Of a stretch of 39,508 nucleotides of DNA, positions 7,762-15,603 are shown one piece after another. Below the pieces are notes generated by a model. The model made no database searches. It had not been told where the DNA came from and worked only from the letters and a program-made list of their open reading frames with translations. This DNA is from an uncultured Sutterella sp. (GTDB lineage Bacteria > Pseudomonadota > Gammaproteobacteria > Burkholderiales > Burkholderiaceae_F), in NCBI GenBank assembly GCA_937906995.1, contig CALESB010000032.1, positions 1 through 39,508 on the forward strand. The letters run 5' to 3'. Every line of letters starts with the position of its first letter. Position 1 is the first letter of the stretch. A program made the translations under genes and the position numbers.

Positions 7762-8247
7762 CTATTCCTTGCTTTTATTTTCAACAAAGCTATACATGAA
7801 CTTACTGACCATTTGTTCAAGTACCATCGCAGATTGTGTACGACGAATCTTTGAACCCGCACCTAATACTTCATCGTCAGCTCCTGCAACTAAGCCCACG
7901 TACTGCTCACCTAATAAACCCGCCGTCAAAATTTGAGCCTCAGTATCGGTTGGAAATTCATAACCAGACTCAATGGTCATCTTCACTTTTGCCTGGTAAA
8001 GCGCATTATCAAAGGTAATGCTTTCCACACGTCCAACGACAACACCCGCACTCTTAACTGGTGCACGTGCTTTTAAACCCCCAATGTTATCGAACAAAGC
8101 TTCCACTTGATACGATTTTTGACCAAATGAGAAACTGCCCAAGTTGGCTGCTTGCAATGCTGTAAAAAGCAATGCGGCAAAACCTAATACAACAAATAAG
8201 CCAACCATTAATTCAACGCTACGCTTGCGTTCTGAACGTCTTTCCAT
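7762..8247 (-). CDS. mlaD: MCE-domain phospholipid-binding protein MlaD
   Basis: One N-terminal membrane anchor (residues about 12-33, ELMVGLFVVLGFAALLFTAL) is followed by a single MCE domain: YQVEALFDNIGGLKARAPVK, SAGVVVGRVESI, and AQILTAGLLGEQYVGL. MlaD forms a periplasmic hexameric ring over the MlaFE transporter. 161 residues; E. coli MlaD has 183. It lies 20 bases downstream of mlaE. Confidence 0.94.
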   Translation of the reverse strand: MERRSERKRSVELMVGLFVVLGFAALLFTALQAANLGSFSFGQKSYQVEALFDNIGGLKARAPVKSAGVVVGRVESITFDNALYQAKVKMTIESGYEFPTDTEAQILTAGLLGEQYVGLVAGADDEVLGAGSKIRRTQSAMVLEQMVSKFMYSFVENKSKE

Positions 8248-8267
8248 CTGAAAGCCCCTTTCCTTTA

Positions 8268-9047
8268 CTAAACCGAGAACATCAAGGCGGTCATGATAAA
8301 GTCTAACCCCAGTACCATCAAAGAAGAAATCACAACCGTGCGGGTTGTTGCACGAGACACACCTTCTGGTGTTGGGCGTGCATTGTAGCCTTGATACAAC
8401 GAAATCAAACCAACTGCAATAGCAAAAACAACTGCCTTAATCATGCTATTGCCGATGTCAGAGAATACGTCAACGCCTGCCTGCATTTGTGACCAAAAAG
8501 CGCCACCATCGACACCAATCATAACGACCCCGACGATCCAAGCGCCAAAAATACCAACAGCAGAAAAGATACTGGCCAAGCAGGGCATTGAAATCAACAC
8601 CCCCAAAAATCGCGGAGCAAGCACGCGCCTTACGGGATCAACACCCATCATTTCCATAGCGGCAACTTGCTCCCCTGCTCTCATCAAGCCAATCTCAGCA
8701 GTTAAGGATGTACCTGCTCGACCTGCAAATAAAAGTGCTGTAACAACGGGGCCCAACTCTCTTGATAATGTCAATGCCACCATCACACCAAGCGCTTGCT
8801 CGCTACCGTAATTGACCAAAATGTAATAGCCTTGAAGCGCTAAGACAAAACCAACAAATAAGCCAGAAACCGCAATAATGAGCAGTGAGTAGTTCCCAAT
8901 AAAATGAATCTGCTGGCAAACTAAACTGAATCGAGATAAAGAAGCGGGTAACTCTTTAAAGAGCTGCAATGAAAAAATGGCTAGACGACCAACATGACGA
9001 ATTTGGTCTAGTGTCCACCCTCCTAAGTTCATAAGTGCCTTTATCAT
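8268..9047 (-). CDS. mlaE: ABC transporter permease MlaE
   Basis: A 259-residue MlaE/Ttg2B-family permease with hydrophobic segments across its length. The family-defining ALTLSRELGPVVTALLFAGR and GTSLTAEIGLMRAGEQV region contains the coupling element that contacts MlaF. MMGVDPVRRVLAPRFLGV is also characteristic. It is the membrane core of MlaFEDB in the inner membrane. Its ATG overlaps the mlaF stop (ATGA), indicating translational coupling. Confidence 0.95.
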   Translation of the reverse strand: MIKALMNLGGWTLDQIRHVGRLAIFSLQLFKELPASLSRFSLVCQQIHFIGNYSLLIIAVSGLFVGFVLALQGYYILVNYGSEQALGVMVALTLSRELGPVVTALLFAGRAGTSLTAEIGLMRAGEQVAAMEMMGVDPVRRVLAPRFLGVLISMPCLASIFSAVGIFGAWIVGVVMIGVDGGAFWSQMQAGVDVFSDIGNSMIKAVVFAIAVGLISLYQGYNARPTPEGVSRATTRTVVISSLMVLGLDFIMTALMFSV

Positions 9048-9841
9048 GCTTTCACCCCAAATTCTTCCGCAATCGAAACCGCAGGATAATGGAAAGCCAC
9101 TGGCCCATCGGGTTGAGCCTCAATAAATTGGCGAACGTACGGATCGGTTGATGCGCTCAACTCCTCTGGTGGTCCTTCTGCAACAATACGACCAGAAGAA
9201 ATCATGTAGACATAGTGTGCGATCGCAAACGTTTCTGGAACATCATGCGTTACCAAAATACTCGTTGCATGCAATGCATCATTTAAATCGCGAATCAGGC
9301 GAGCGGTGATCCCCATTGAAATTGGATCCAAGCCTGCAAAGGGCTCGTCATACATAATAAGCTGTGGGTCCAATGCCGTTGCTCTTGCTAACGCAACACG
9401 TCTAGCCATACCGCCAGATATTTCGCTCGGCATCAAATCTGCAGCACCTCGAAGACCCACTGCATTGAGTTTCATCAATGCCATACGAACAATCAAGTCT
9501 TCACTAAGGTCTGTTTGCTCACGCAATGGGAAAGCCACATTGTCCAGCACTGACATATCTGTAAACAGGGCACCGAACTGAAAAAGCATCCCCATGTTGC
9601 GCCGGGCAGCATATAAAGAATGCTTATCATTTGGGTCTAAAACTTTACCATCAAAGACAACATCACCTTGGTTGGGTGACTCTAACCCACCAATTAATTT
9701 CAGCAAGGTAGTTTTACCCATACCCGAGCCGCCCATGATCGCCACGACTTTACCACGACCAAAGCGCATCGTAACATTGTCAAGAATGACACGTTTACCA
9801 TACCCAAACGTTACATTGTTAACAACAACCAAATCGTTCAC
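9044..9841 (-). CDS. mlaF: ABC transporter ATPase MlaF
   Basis: A 265-residue ABC ATPase: Walker A GGSGMGKTTLLK, signature EISGGMARRVALARA, Walker B LIMYDEPFAGLDPI, and the switch His in ILVTHDVPE. ISGGM with following basic residues is characteristic of MlaF. It powers phospholipid movement by MlaE. The predicted start is GTG at 9841, preceded by AAAAGG about eight bases upstream; no nearer ATG fits. First gene of the operon, facing mrcA across a 374-bp divergent intergenic region. Confidence 0.95.
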   Translation of the reverse strand: MNDLVVVNNVTFGYGKRVILDNVTMRFGRGKVVAIMGGSGMGKTTLLKLIGGLESPNQGDVVFDGKVLDPNDKHSLYAARRNMGMLFQFGALFTDMSVLDNVAFPLREQTDLSEDLIVRMALMKLNAVGLRGAADLMPSEISGGMARRVALARATALDPQLIMYDEPFAGLDPISMGITARLIRDLNDALHATSILVTHDVPETFAIAHYVYMISSGRIVAEGPPEELSASTDPYVRQFIEAQPDGPVAFHYPAVSIAEEFGVKA

Positions 9842-10215
9842 TACAAAACCTTTTCCTTACTACTGTATTCAATGATTGAGGGCGATATTATATCGCCCAG
9901 CTCGCCGGCAAACAGCGCAACACACTCTCAATTTACTCTCAAATACAGCACATTTCCCCTCACGGGAAGACTCATTGGTTTAAGCATATCGTAACTCCGG
10001 CCTTTTTGCCCATCTATTGAGCAATTCTCAAAAATCCTAAGTGTTTATAAATGCAAACAAATTGGATAAAATATCGAGTTTTTAATGCATTTTTCACGGC
10101 CCTGTTACAGCTCGTTGCGAAAGGTTTTACCTAAAGCACATTTTCTTCAGTAGCATTGGCCTACATTGGCTCACTCTTATTGTCTTGAGCCTTAAGAAAA
10201 ACTCCTAAATTTCTC
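9842..10215. promoter_or_regulatory. Divergent promoter region mlaF / mrcA, with a 19-bp palindrome
   Basis: This 374-bp stretch has no plausible gene. At 9880-9898 a perfect inverted repeat (nine-base arms GGGCGATAT/ATATCGCCC around one T) contains TATAAT on the minus strand, about 40 bases before the mlaF GTG. This makes it a candidate operator overlapping the mla -10 box; no convincing -35 is seen. For mrcA, TAAAAT near 10072-10077 is a possible -10 with a weak -35. At 10115-10129 lies TTGCGAAAGGTTTTA, which recurs exactly upstream of engB. Confidence 0.5.
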
Positions 10216-12582
10216 ATGAAAAAGAAAACCTCGTCCCAATCTTTCGGTTTAAAAAAGTTACTGAAGTGGGGGTGCTTTGTCGGTGCCTCTTGTGCAGTCA
10301 TCGGTGCTGCAGTCGGTCTTGTTGCGTTTTCCGTTGTTTACTACCAACTGCCTTCTATTGAAACATTGACAGAATACCGTCCTAAAGTTCCATTGCGTGT
10401 TTATACGGCTGATGGGGATTTAATCGGTGAGTTTGGCGAAGAACGACGCGACTTTGTCCCCATTGAAGAGATGCCACGACACGTTCGCTTGGCAATTCTA
10501 GCCGCCGAAGATAATGGCTTTTATGAACACTCGGGCATCGAATTTATGGGGATTGCTCGTGCAGCATTAGCCAACCTTCTCACGGGACGCAAAGGTCAAG
10601 GCGGCAGTACGATCACCATGCAAGTCGCCCGCAACTTTTTCTTGAGTTCTGAGCGTAGCTACACGCGTAAGCTATACGAAGTTGCTTTGTCTTTAAAGAT
10701 TGAACAAAGTTTAAGTAAAGATAAAATTTTCGAAGTTTATGCCAACCAAATCTTTTTGGGCAATCGCGCCTATGGCTTTGGTAGTGCCGCTAAAACATAT
10801 TTCGGCAAAGACTTACGTGATGTTTCCATCTCTGAAGCGGCAGTTCTAGCTGGTCTTCCTGTAGCTCCAAGTGCTTACAACCCTCTTGTTAACATGAAGC
10901 GCGCTACCATGCGTCGCAATTATGTGTTAGGTCGTATGTTGCAATTGGGCTACATTGATGACATTACTTATGAAACAGCTCTCGCTCAACCCATTGAGGT
11001 ACGAGCTGCGTCTGCTCAACTAAAGAAAACAACATTAATCACACAAGACTTACACGCTGGATACGTTGCCGAATTGGCTCGAATGATGATGGTTCCTTAC
11101 TTCGGTGACGCTATCTACAATCAAGGGCTTAACGTTTACACCACGATTCGCAGCGAAGATCAACGCGTTGCAAGTGCCGCCGTTCGTAAAAACCTCGTTG
11201 AATACGATCGACGTTACGGTTATCGAGGCGTTGAGGGATATGTTGATTTAAGCGATCCTGAAACACGTGATGCCAATATCCGCTTAGGCTTATCTCAAGT
11301 GGTCTCTAGCACCAATCTTTTACCTGGTGTTGTAACTGAGCTCACGCCTAAGTCAATGAAAGTACAAATTGCTAATAATGATGTTGTGACGTTAGATGCA
11401 AAGGGATTCAAATTTGCTAAGCGATTTATTGCTCACAAAGGACAGCAACTTAAAGGCAAATACAAAACCCATGAACTTAAAGTGGGCGCTATCGTTCGTA
11501 TCACACAAGACAAAAAAGGAAAATGGTCTTTAGGTCAGATCCCGGTGGTTGAAAGTGCTTTCATTTCTGGCAACTTTGAAACGGGTGCTATCTATTCGCT
11601 CGTTGGTGGTTTTGACTTTAAGCTAAACCAATTTAACCACGTGACCCAAGCTTGGCGTCAACCTGGGTCAAGCTTTAAACCATTCATCTACTCTGCAGCT
11701 CTTGATAAAGGATTTACACCAACAACCGTTATTAATGATGCTCCCATTTCAATTGATCCACGCCTGACTGGTGGCAAACTTTGGGAACCTCGTAACTACG
11801 ACCGACGCTTTGATGGCCCAATGTCCTTGGCAACGGCTCTCAAGAAATCGAAAAACTTGGTCTCCGTCCGTGTCATGCAGGCAATAGATCCTTACTATGC
11901 CCAACAACATTTGACAAAGTTTGGTTTTGAAGCAAAGAACCATCCGCCACTCCTTACTACTGCCTTAGGTGCTGGTTCTGTCACACCTTGGGAAATGTTA
12001 ACGGGCTACTCTGTCTTTGCAAACGGGGGCTTCCTAGTTCAACCCTACTTAATTTCCAAAGTTACAGATAGTCAAGGAAATGTTTTAATGCAGGCACAAC
12101 CGCGCATTGCCGGCCAAGGAGCACCTCGCACGCTTGAGGCACGTAATGCCTACATTATGAACTCCCTGCTGCATGGCGTTGCCACTGATGGTACAGGCCG
12201 TCGTGCAGGACGCGCTCTTAAACGCGATGACATCGCTGCAAAGACTGGTACCACAAACGACTCTATTGATGCCTGGTTTGCTGGCTATGCTGGCAATATT
12301 GTTGCCGTTGGCTGGGTCGGCTACGACAAGCCCAAACCCTTAGGTGCAACAGAAACCGGTGGCGGCTTGGTTTTACCAATTTGGGTTGAGTATATGAAAA
12401 CCGCACTCAAGGATGTACCAGAGTACTATCGCGCACAACCCACCGATGTTGTCAATATCGATGGCGATCTCTATTACGCAGATCAAGCCGGCAACTCGGT
12501 ACAAACCTTAGGCTTAGGAGAAAGTTCGACCCCAGAAGAAGTCGAACCGATTACAGGATCTATCAGAGATCAGATCTTCTAA
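10216..12582 (+). CDS. mrcA: Penicillin-binding protein 1A (bifunctional transglycosylase/transpeptidase)
   Basis: A class A PBP of 788 residues that polymerises and cross-links peptidoglycan. An N-terminal membrane anchor (residues about 15-45) leads into the GT51 glycosyltransferase domain (AAEDNGFYEHSGIEFMGIAR with the catalytic Glu; GQGGSTITMQVARNFFLS). An OB-like insert follows, then the transpeptidase with GSSFKPF (nucleophile Ser, SxxK), KSKNLVS (SxN) and KTGTTNDSIDAWF (KTG). The ribosome-binding site before ATG 10216 is weak. In related bacteria the next gene is cyaY; here a mobile element separates them. Confidence 0.96.
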   Translation: MKKKTSSQSFGLKKLLKWGCFVGASCAVIGAAVGLVAFSVVYYQLPSIETLTEYRPKVPLRVYTADGDLIGEFGEERRDFVPIEEMPRHVRLAILAAEDNGFYEHSGIEFMGIARAALANLLTGRKGQGGSTITMQVARNFFLSSERSYTRKLYEVALSLKIEQSLSKDKIFEVYANQIFLGNRAYGFGSAAKTYFGKDLRDVSISEAAVLAGLPVAPSAYNPLVNMKRATMRRNYVLGRMLQLGYIDDITYETALAQPIEVRAASAQLKKTTLITQDLHAGYVAELARMMMVPYFGDAIYNQGLNVYTTIRSEDQRVASAAVRKNLVEYDRRYGYRGVEGYVDLSDPETRDANIRLGLSQVVSSTNLLPGVVTELTPKSMKVQIANNDVVTLDAKGFKFAKRFIAHKGQQLKGKYKTHELKVGAIVRITQDKKGKWSLGQIPVVESAFISGNFETGAIYSLVGGFDFKLNQFNHVTQAWRQPGSSFKPFIYSAALDKGFTPTTVINDAPISIDPRLTGGKLWEPRNYDRRFDGPMSLATALKKSKNLVSVRVMQAIDPYYAQQHLTKFGFEAKNHPPLLTTALGAGSVTPWEMLTGYSVFANGGFLVQPYLISKVTDSQGNVLMQAQPRIAGQGAPRTLEARNAYIMNSLLHGVATDGTGRRAGRALKRDDIAAKTGTTNDSIDAWFAGYAGNIVAVGWVGYDKPKPLGATETGGGLVLPIWVEYMKTALKDVPEYYRAQPTDVVNIDGDLYYADQAGNSVQTLGLGESSTPEEVEPITGSIRDQIF

Positions 12583-12589
12583 GATACCT

Positions 12590-12623
12590 CACAAAAGCTC
12601 GACCTTATGGCCGAGCTTTTGTG
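12590..12623 (+). terminator. mrcA terminator
   Basis: A perfect 12-bp stem, CACAAAAGCTCG with its complement, around a 10-base loop. The descending arm ends TTTTGTG and is followed by TTATTAG. The A/T-rich stem base suggests it could work in both directions, which would suit the original convergent mrcA/cyaY arrangement. Confidence 0.75.
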
Positions 12624-12641
12624 TTATTAGCTCACACAGAA

Positions 12642-12723
12642 TCCGATAGCGTCCGATAGCGTTCATAACTTTCTCAATATTCAACACTTTACAACGATTC
12701 ATCGTCCGATAGCGTCCGATACG
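12642..12723 (+). repeat. Two tandem pairs of the decamer GTCCGATAGC
   Basis: TCCGATAGC at 12642, GTCCGATAGC at 12651, then GTCCGATAGC at 12704 and GTCCGATACG at 12714 form two head-to-tail pairs about 62 bases apart, each pair one helical turn in step. GTCCGA also appears at 15301-15306, just before alpA. Likely protein-binding sites near the integrase end of the element; the binding protein is unknown. Confidence 0.6.
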
Positions 12724-12740
12724 GTGTTGCACTATACAAG

Positions 12741-12766
12741 GTTTTTTAGTACTCTGATTAGTACCC
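12741..12766 (+). repeat. Candidate attL-like repeat (partner at 19825-19850)
   Basis: These 26 bases match 19825-19850 at 21 positions in the same orientation. The shared ends are GTTT and TTAGTAC on the left and AGTACCC on the right, with most differences in the centre. TGATTAGTACCC (12755-12766) is also perfectly inverted as GGGTACTAATCA at 12802-12813, just before the integrase start. The latter could be an arm-type integrase site or an autoregulatory operator. The imperfect identity leaves the att assignment uncertain. Confidence 0.35.
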
Positions 12767-12833
12767 AAATTAAATAAAAAGCTCAGGCCATTTTTTGGCT
12801 AGGGTACTAATCAATAAAAACGGGGGCAAACAA

Positions 12834-14144
12834 ATGCCAAAACTAGCGGAAAGATTGAATGATAAACAGGTAATGGCACTCACCAAAAAGGAAGGCCTTC
12901 ACCCCGTTGGCGGTTGTGATGGTCTTTACTTGTCGGTAAAACTTTTAAAGAGTGGGCGAACCTCTTGCAACTGGGTTATAAGAATCCAACGCAAAGGCGT
13001 TAAGGGCAAAAAGTCTTTGGGGACTTATCCGACAGTCTCACTAATGCAAGCACGACAAATGGGCAAAGATGTTTGGGGTTTGGTTTATGACGGCTTAAAC
13101 CCCTTTGAGTATTTGAAGCAAAAACAGATAAAGCTAATCAACGAGGAAAAAGAACGAAAACAACAGGCCATTAACTTCGAGGATTTGTTTGATGAGTTTT
13201 TAGAGTACAAGGCAAGCAGAGACTGGAAGGAAGGTTCTAAACGTGGGCGAGATATTAAGCGGTTTATTCTTACCTATTGTGAACCTTTATTAGATCGTGC
13301 GTTAGCAAACATTACAACCGAGGATATAGCCAAAACTCTTGCCGTTATATGGTCTACAAAGCCAAAGACGGCAGAAGCTATTCAGAACGCAATAAAACAA
13401 TATTTCGACTGGGCAATGTATGTGAAGCACTGTTTAAAAGTTGGAAGCAATTCAGCTGATCTAAGAGTATTGGGTTTATTACTCCCCTCTGATCGCAAGC
13501 GAAAGGAAACGATTAATCAACCGGCCATACCAGTTGAACGGTTACCAGAATTAGTAAGAGCTATCACTGCAAAGAGTGAAATGAGTGCACGTTGTTTGGA
13601 GTTTGCCTTGCTTACCTGTGTTCGAGGTGCCAATGCACGAAAGGCCAAATGGGAACAATTTAATGATGATCTGACAGTTTGGACGATTGATTCCAAAGAT
13701 ATGAAGATAAGAAAGAACGGCCAGCACGTCATACCGCTAAGCCGTCAAGCTACAGAGCTATTAATGAGGATTAAAGCCAGTGCTGTAAGTAATAAACTTG
13801 TATTCCCCTCTGATATGACTGGTGGCGAAATGAATCACGGCGCAATGAACGACTTAATCAAGCGTTCACACGAACAAGAAATTAAATTAGGTCGTGAAGG
13901 TTGGATAGATCGGGAACAGTCTGCAAGATTTAATAAGCCGATGATCGTTACCCCTCACGGGGTTTGCCGTGCGACTTTCAAGACGTGGGCAGAAGATAAC
14001 AAGGTTGACCCTTTAGTAAGTGAATTAATATTGCACCACAACATCGGGGACAGATATAACCGTGTAGATAGGTTCGAGTTTAAAAAACGGGTATTACAAG
14101 ATTGGGCGGATTATTGTTACTCACTGGTTAAGGATTCTGATTAA
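12834..14144 (+). CDS. P4-type tyrosine recombinase (integrase)
   Basis: A 436-residue phage-type integrase. The N-terminal DUF4102-like domain reads LYLSVKLLKSG, CNWVIRIQRKG and LGTYPTVSLMQAR. A core-binding domain follows at residues about 115-200. The catalytic domain has Arg in LLTCVRGANARKAKW, HGVCRATFKTWA (HxxR), HHNIG, and the likely nucleophile Tyr in DRYNRVDRFEFKKR. ATG 12834 is chosen because GGGGG lies seven bases upstream; the longer frame from TTG 12795 would run through the GGGTACTAATCA repeat. It reads inward, away from mrcA, and is followed by its own terminator. Confidence 0.93.
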   Translation: MPKLAERLNDKQVMALTKKEGLHPVGGCDGLYLSVKLLKSGRTSCNWVIRIQRKGVKGKKSLGTYPTVSLMQARQMGKDVWGLVYDGLNPFEYLKQKQIKLINEEKERKQQAINFEDLFDEFLEYKASRDWKEGSKRGRDIKRFILTYCEPLLDRALANITTEDIAKTLAVIWSTKPKTAEAIQNAIKQYFDWAMYVKHCLKVGSNSADLRVLGLLLPSDRKRKETINQPAIPVERLPELVRAITAKSEMSARCLEFALLTCVRGANARKAKWEQFNDDLTVWTIDSKDMKIRKNGQHVIPLSRQATELLMRIKASAVSNKLVFPSDMTGGEMNHGAMNDLIKRSHEQEIKLGREGWIDREQSARFNKPMIVTPHGVCRATFKTWAEDNKVDPLVSELILHHNIGDRYNRVDRFEFKKRVLQDWADYCYSLVKDSD

Positions 14145-14163
14145 ATATTTAATTGTTTGCACG

Positions 14164-14193
14164 GGGTGTGTCGGATCAGGCACACCCTTTTTT
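14164..14193 (+). terminator. Integrase terminator
   Basis: GGGTGTG (14164-14170) pairs with CACACCC (14181-14187) around a 10-base loop, followed by TTTTTTATT, 19 bases after the int stop. Confidence 0.85.
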
Positions 14194-14317
14194 ATTGTGA
14201 CCGGTATCTGTTGAAGCGCGAGAAAAGCTATAGTTTTCCATTTAACTTTTGTTTATTTTTGCTCAGTTTCTTGGACTCTTTTTCCCCTCTATGTATGTTG
14301 CAAACTAGTTTTACATA

Positions 14318-14397
14318 GGGGGACAGGTGGGACTTGGGGGACAACCTTTATTTTCAGGCCTTAGAGCGTCCCCCACCAAGGGGGACAAAGGGGGACA
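14318..14397 (+). repeat. Iteron array 1 (six GGGGGACA-type octamers, 80 bp)
   Basis: Octamers start at offsets 0 (GGGGGACA), 9 (GTGGGACT), 18 (GGGGGACA), 49 (inverted CGTCCCCC), 62 and 72 (GGGGGACA). The 19424-19503 array, read on the other strand, has the same offsets and spacer lengths, with different spacer sequences. The inverted unit and its neighbour can form a 7-bp hairpin. In satellite P4 the primase-helicase alpha binds GGTGAACA-type iterons at ori1 and crr; the analogous position here suggests initiator-binding sites. That function is inference. Confidence 0.8.
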
Positions 14398-14572
14398 CTT
14401 GATTAAAAAATGGGCGTATTGCCTAAATATTGTGCAATTGTCGGGGTTTTTAACTTTTATGGCCTGTATCTTTTGCTCATTTTTGAGCCTATCTCACTGG
14501 TGGAAAATGCCCGATTATTGGGGCAAAGTTAGGCCGGCCATAAGGTTCGATTCTGTGATTTTCTGGAGACTT

Positions 14573-15023
14573 CGCGCGCGTGCGCGCGTGAGAGATTTAT
14601 ATATTGGTTTCCGCTAATGATCCCGAATTTCCGTAACAGTCCGCGCGCGTGCGAGGGGTTGCGAATTGTCCGAAATGTCTGGTGCTATAAAAAGTGTTAG
14701 AACAATCAATATTTAGTATCCAAATTCCGACTTTTTCCATCAGTCCGCGCGAGCGCGTGCGCGCGCGAAGGATAAACCAAAATAAATGGTATTGAACGAA
14801 AATACACAATAATTATTTTCGACTTTAACCCGTTAAAACTTCTTATTTTTGGCCTTTTAGATGCTAAGGCCGGCCTAAGTACTCTATTTATTGCACCAAT
14901 CCGCGCGTGCGCGCGAAAAATGAACGTATATGAACCGCATCAGATGCTTAATTTGGTTTTTGTTTGAAGATTTATCCCGAATTTTGTCGCCGATCCACGC
15001 GAGCGTGTGCGCGCGCGTGAGAG
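14573..15023. repeat. Five CG-rich alternating purine-pyrimidine tracts
   Basis: Tracts of mostly CGCG/TGCG alternation lie at 14573-14590, 14641-14654, 14745-14770, 14901-14918 and 14995-15023, in otherwise AT-rich DNA. Four begin TCC(G/A)CGCG, and the first and last end GCGTGAGAG. Such sequences favour Z-DNA and concentrate CpG. Spacing is irregular (about 68, 104, 156 and 94 bases). Function is unknown. Confidence 0.75.
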
Positions 15024-15160
15024 TTGTTTTCATACGTATGAAGCTGGATTGAAATGGGCACTGTTATTGGCTTTAAAACGTGAGGAAATCAATAAAAATG
15101 AAGTATTAGGGAAAATACCTATCTTTAATTTTTAAGTAACTCGAAAGAGATAGTAGTTTA

Positions 15161-15205
15161 CGACAAAACGCGACACAGAACGACAAAACGCGACATTAAG
15201 CGACA
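15161..15205 (+). repeat. CGACA array with exact 10-bp spacing
   Basis: CGACA occurs at 15161, 15171, 15181, 15191 and 15201, five times at exactly one helical turn. The first four form two 20-bp units that share CGACAAAACGCGACA. This suggests cooperative binding of a protein along one DNA face, upstream of alpA. Confidence 0.75.
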
Positions 15206-15215
15206 CCCCATTTTT

Positions 15216-15321
15216 ATTTTGTTCTATTTAAACAAAATCAATGTGTTAAGTAAGATTTAACGCATTTGATTTTTTAAAAATCTTCGACAGAATTAAAAGC
15301 GTCCGAAGCGGTCGGACTCAG
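15216..15321 (+). promoter_or_regulatory. Control region upstream of the alpA operon
   Basis: ATTTTGTT (15216-15223) is perfectly inverted at 15231-15238. An overlapping longer stem (15234-15249 with 15257-15273, one bulge, one G-U) is followed by T residues and could act as a terminator or attenuator. At 15301-15321 lie GTCCGA and GTCGGACTCA; the latter also occurs near 15868 inside the Ash-like frame. No confident sigma-70 promoter was found, although the block must be transcribed from here. Confidence 0.45.
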
Positions 15322-15360
15322 TGTTTTACTGATTAACTTTAGAAAAGGAGTATCTGATTT

Positions 15361-15603
15361 ATGAATGGTGCTAATGCTTGTGGATCGTTAGAAGGCAAAC
15401 CTATTGGCTTTTTGCGATTGAAGACAATGTGCAACTTGCTTGGATTGAGTAAGTCTACTATTTGGGATTTATCCCGTAATGATCCCGAATTTCCGAAACC
15501 TGTAAAGATTTCCCATAGCTGTACTGGTTGGAAGGCTTGTGAAGTATACGACTGGATCGAAAGCCGAGAACGAGTTGCTTTATATGGGGGTATGAATGAA
15601 TAG
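15361..15603 (+). CDS. AlpA-family DNA-binding regulator / excisionase-like protein
   Basis: An 80-residue protein with a MerR-like winged helix-turn-helix: FLRLKTMCNLLGLSKSTIWD then LSRNDPEFPKPVKIS and GWKACEVYDWIESRE, the standard AlpA/phage-excisionase layout. Such proteins activate integrase expression or direct excision of P4-like elements. AGGAG lies ten bases before ATG 15361. It is first in the co-directional block, and its last codons overlap the next gene by 8 bases. It lies downstream of the CGACA and GTCCGA repeats, which are candidate binding sites. The sequence encoding NDPEFP recurs at 14616. Confidence 0.87.
   Translation: MNGANACGSLEGKPIGFLRLKTMCNLLGLSKSTIWDLSRNDPEFPKPVKISHSCTGWKACEVYDWIESRERVALYGGMNE

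Larger units (their letters stand above)
14145..15360. other. 1.2-kb non-coding region with iterons, CG-rich tracts and inverted repeats
   Basis: No frame here has a plausible start, ribosome-binding site or family similarity. In order it holds: the int terminator (14164-14193), iteron array 1 (14318-14397), five CG-rich alternating tracts (14573-15023), GGCCGGCC at 14532 and 14868, partial copies of an alpA internal sequence (14615-14633 and near 14970), a 10-bp-phased CGACA array (15161-15205), two AT-rich inverted repeats (15216-15273) and a GTCCGA/TCGGAC box (15301-15316). The composition and position suggest a replication origin and control region for the element. Confidence 0.65.

Noticed and set aside
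14327..14617. 96-codon plus-strand frame in the non-coding region
   Set aside because: It starts inside iteron array 1, crosses a CG-rich tract, has no ribosome-binding site and no family features.
14597..14809. 70-codon minus-strand frame
   Set aside because: It is low-complexity Arg-rich translation of the CG tracts, on the strand opposite to all element genes.
14145..15360. CRISPR array
   Set aside because: The repeats are short, irregularly spaced or directly tandem, without uniform repeat-spacer units, and no cas genes are present.
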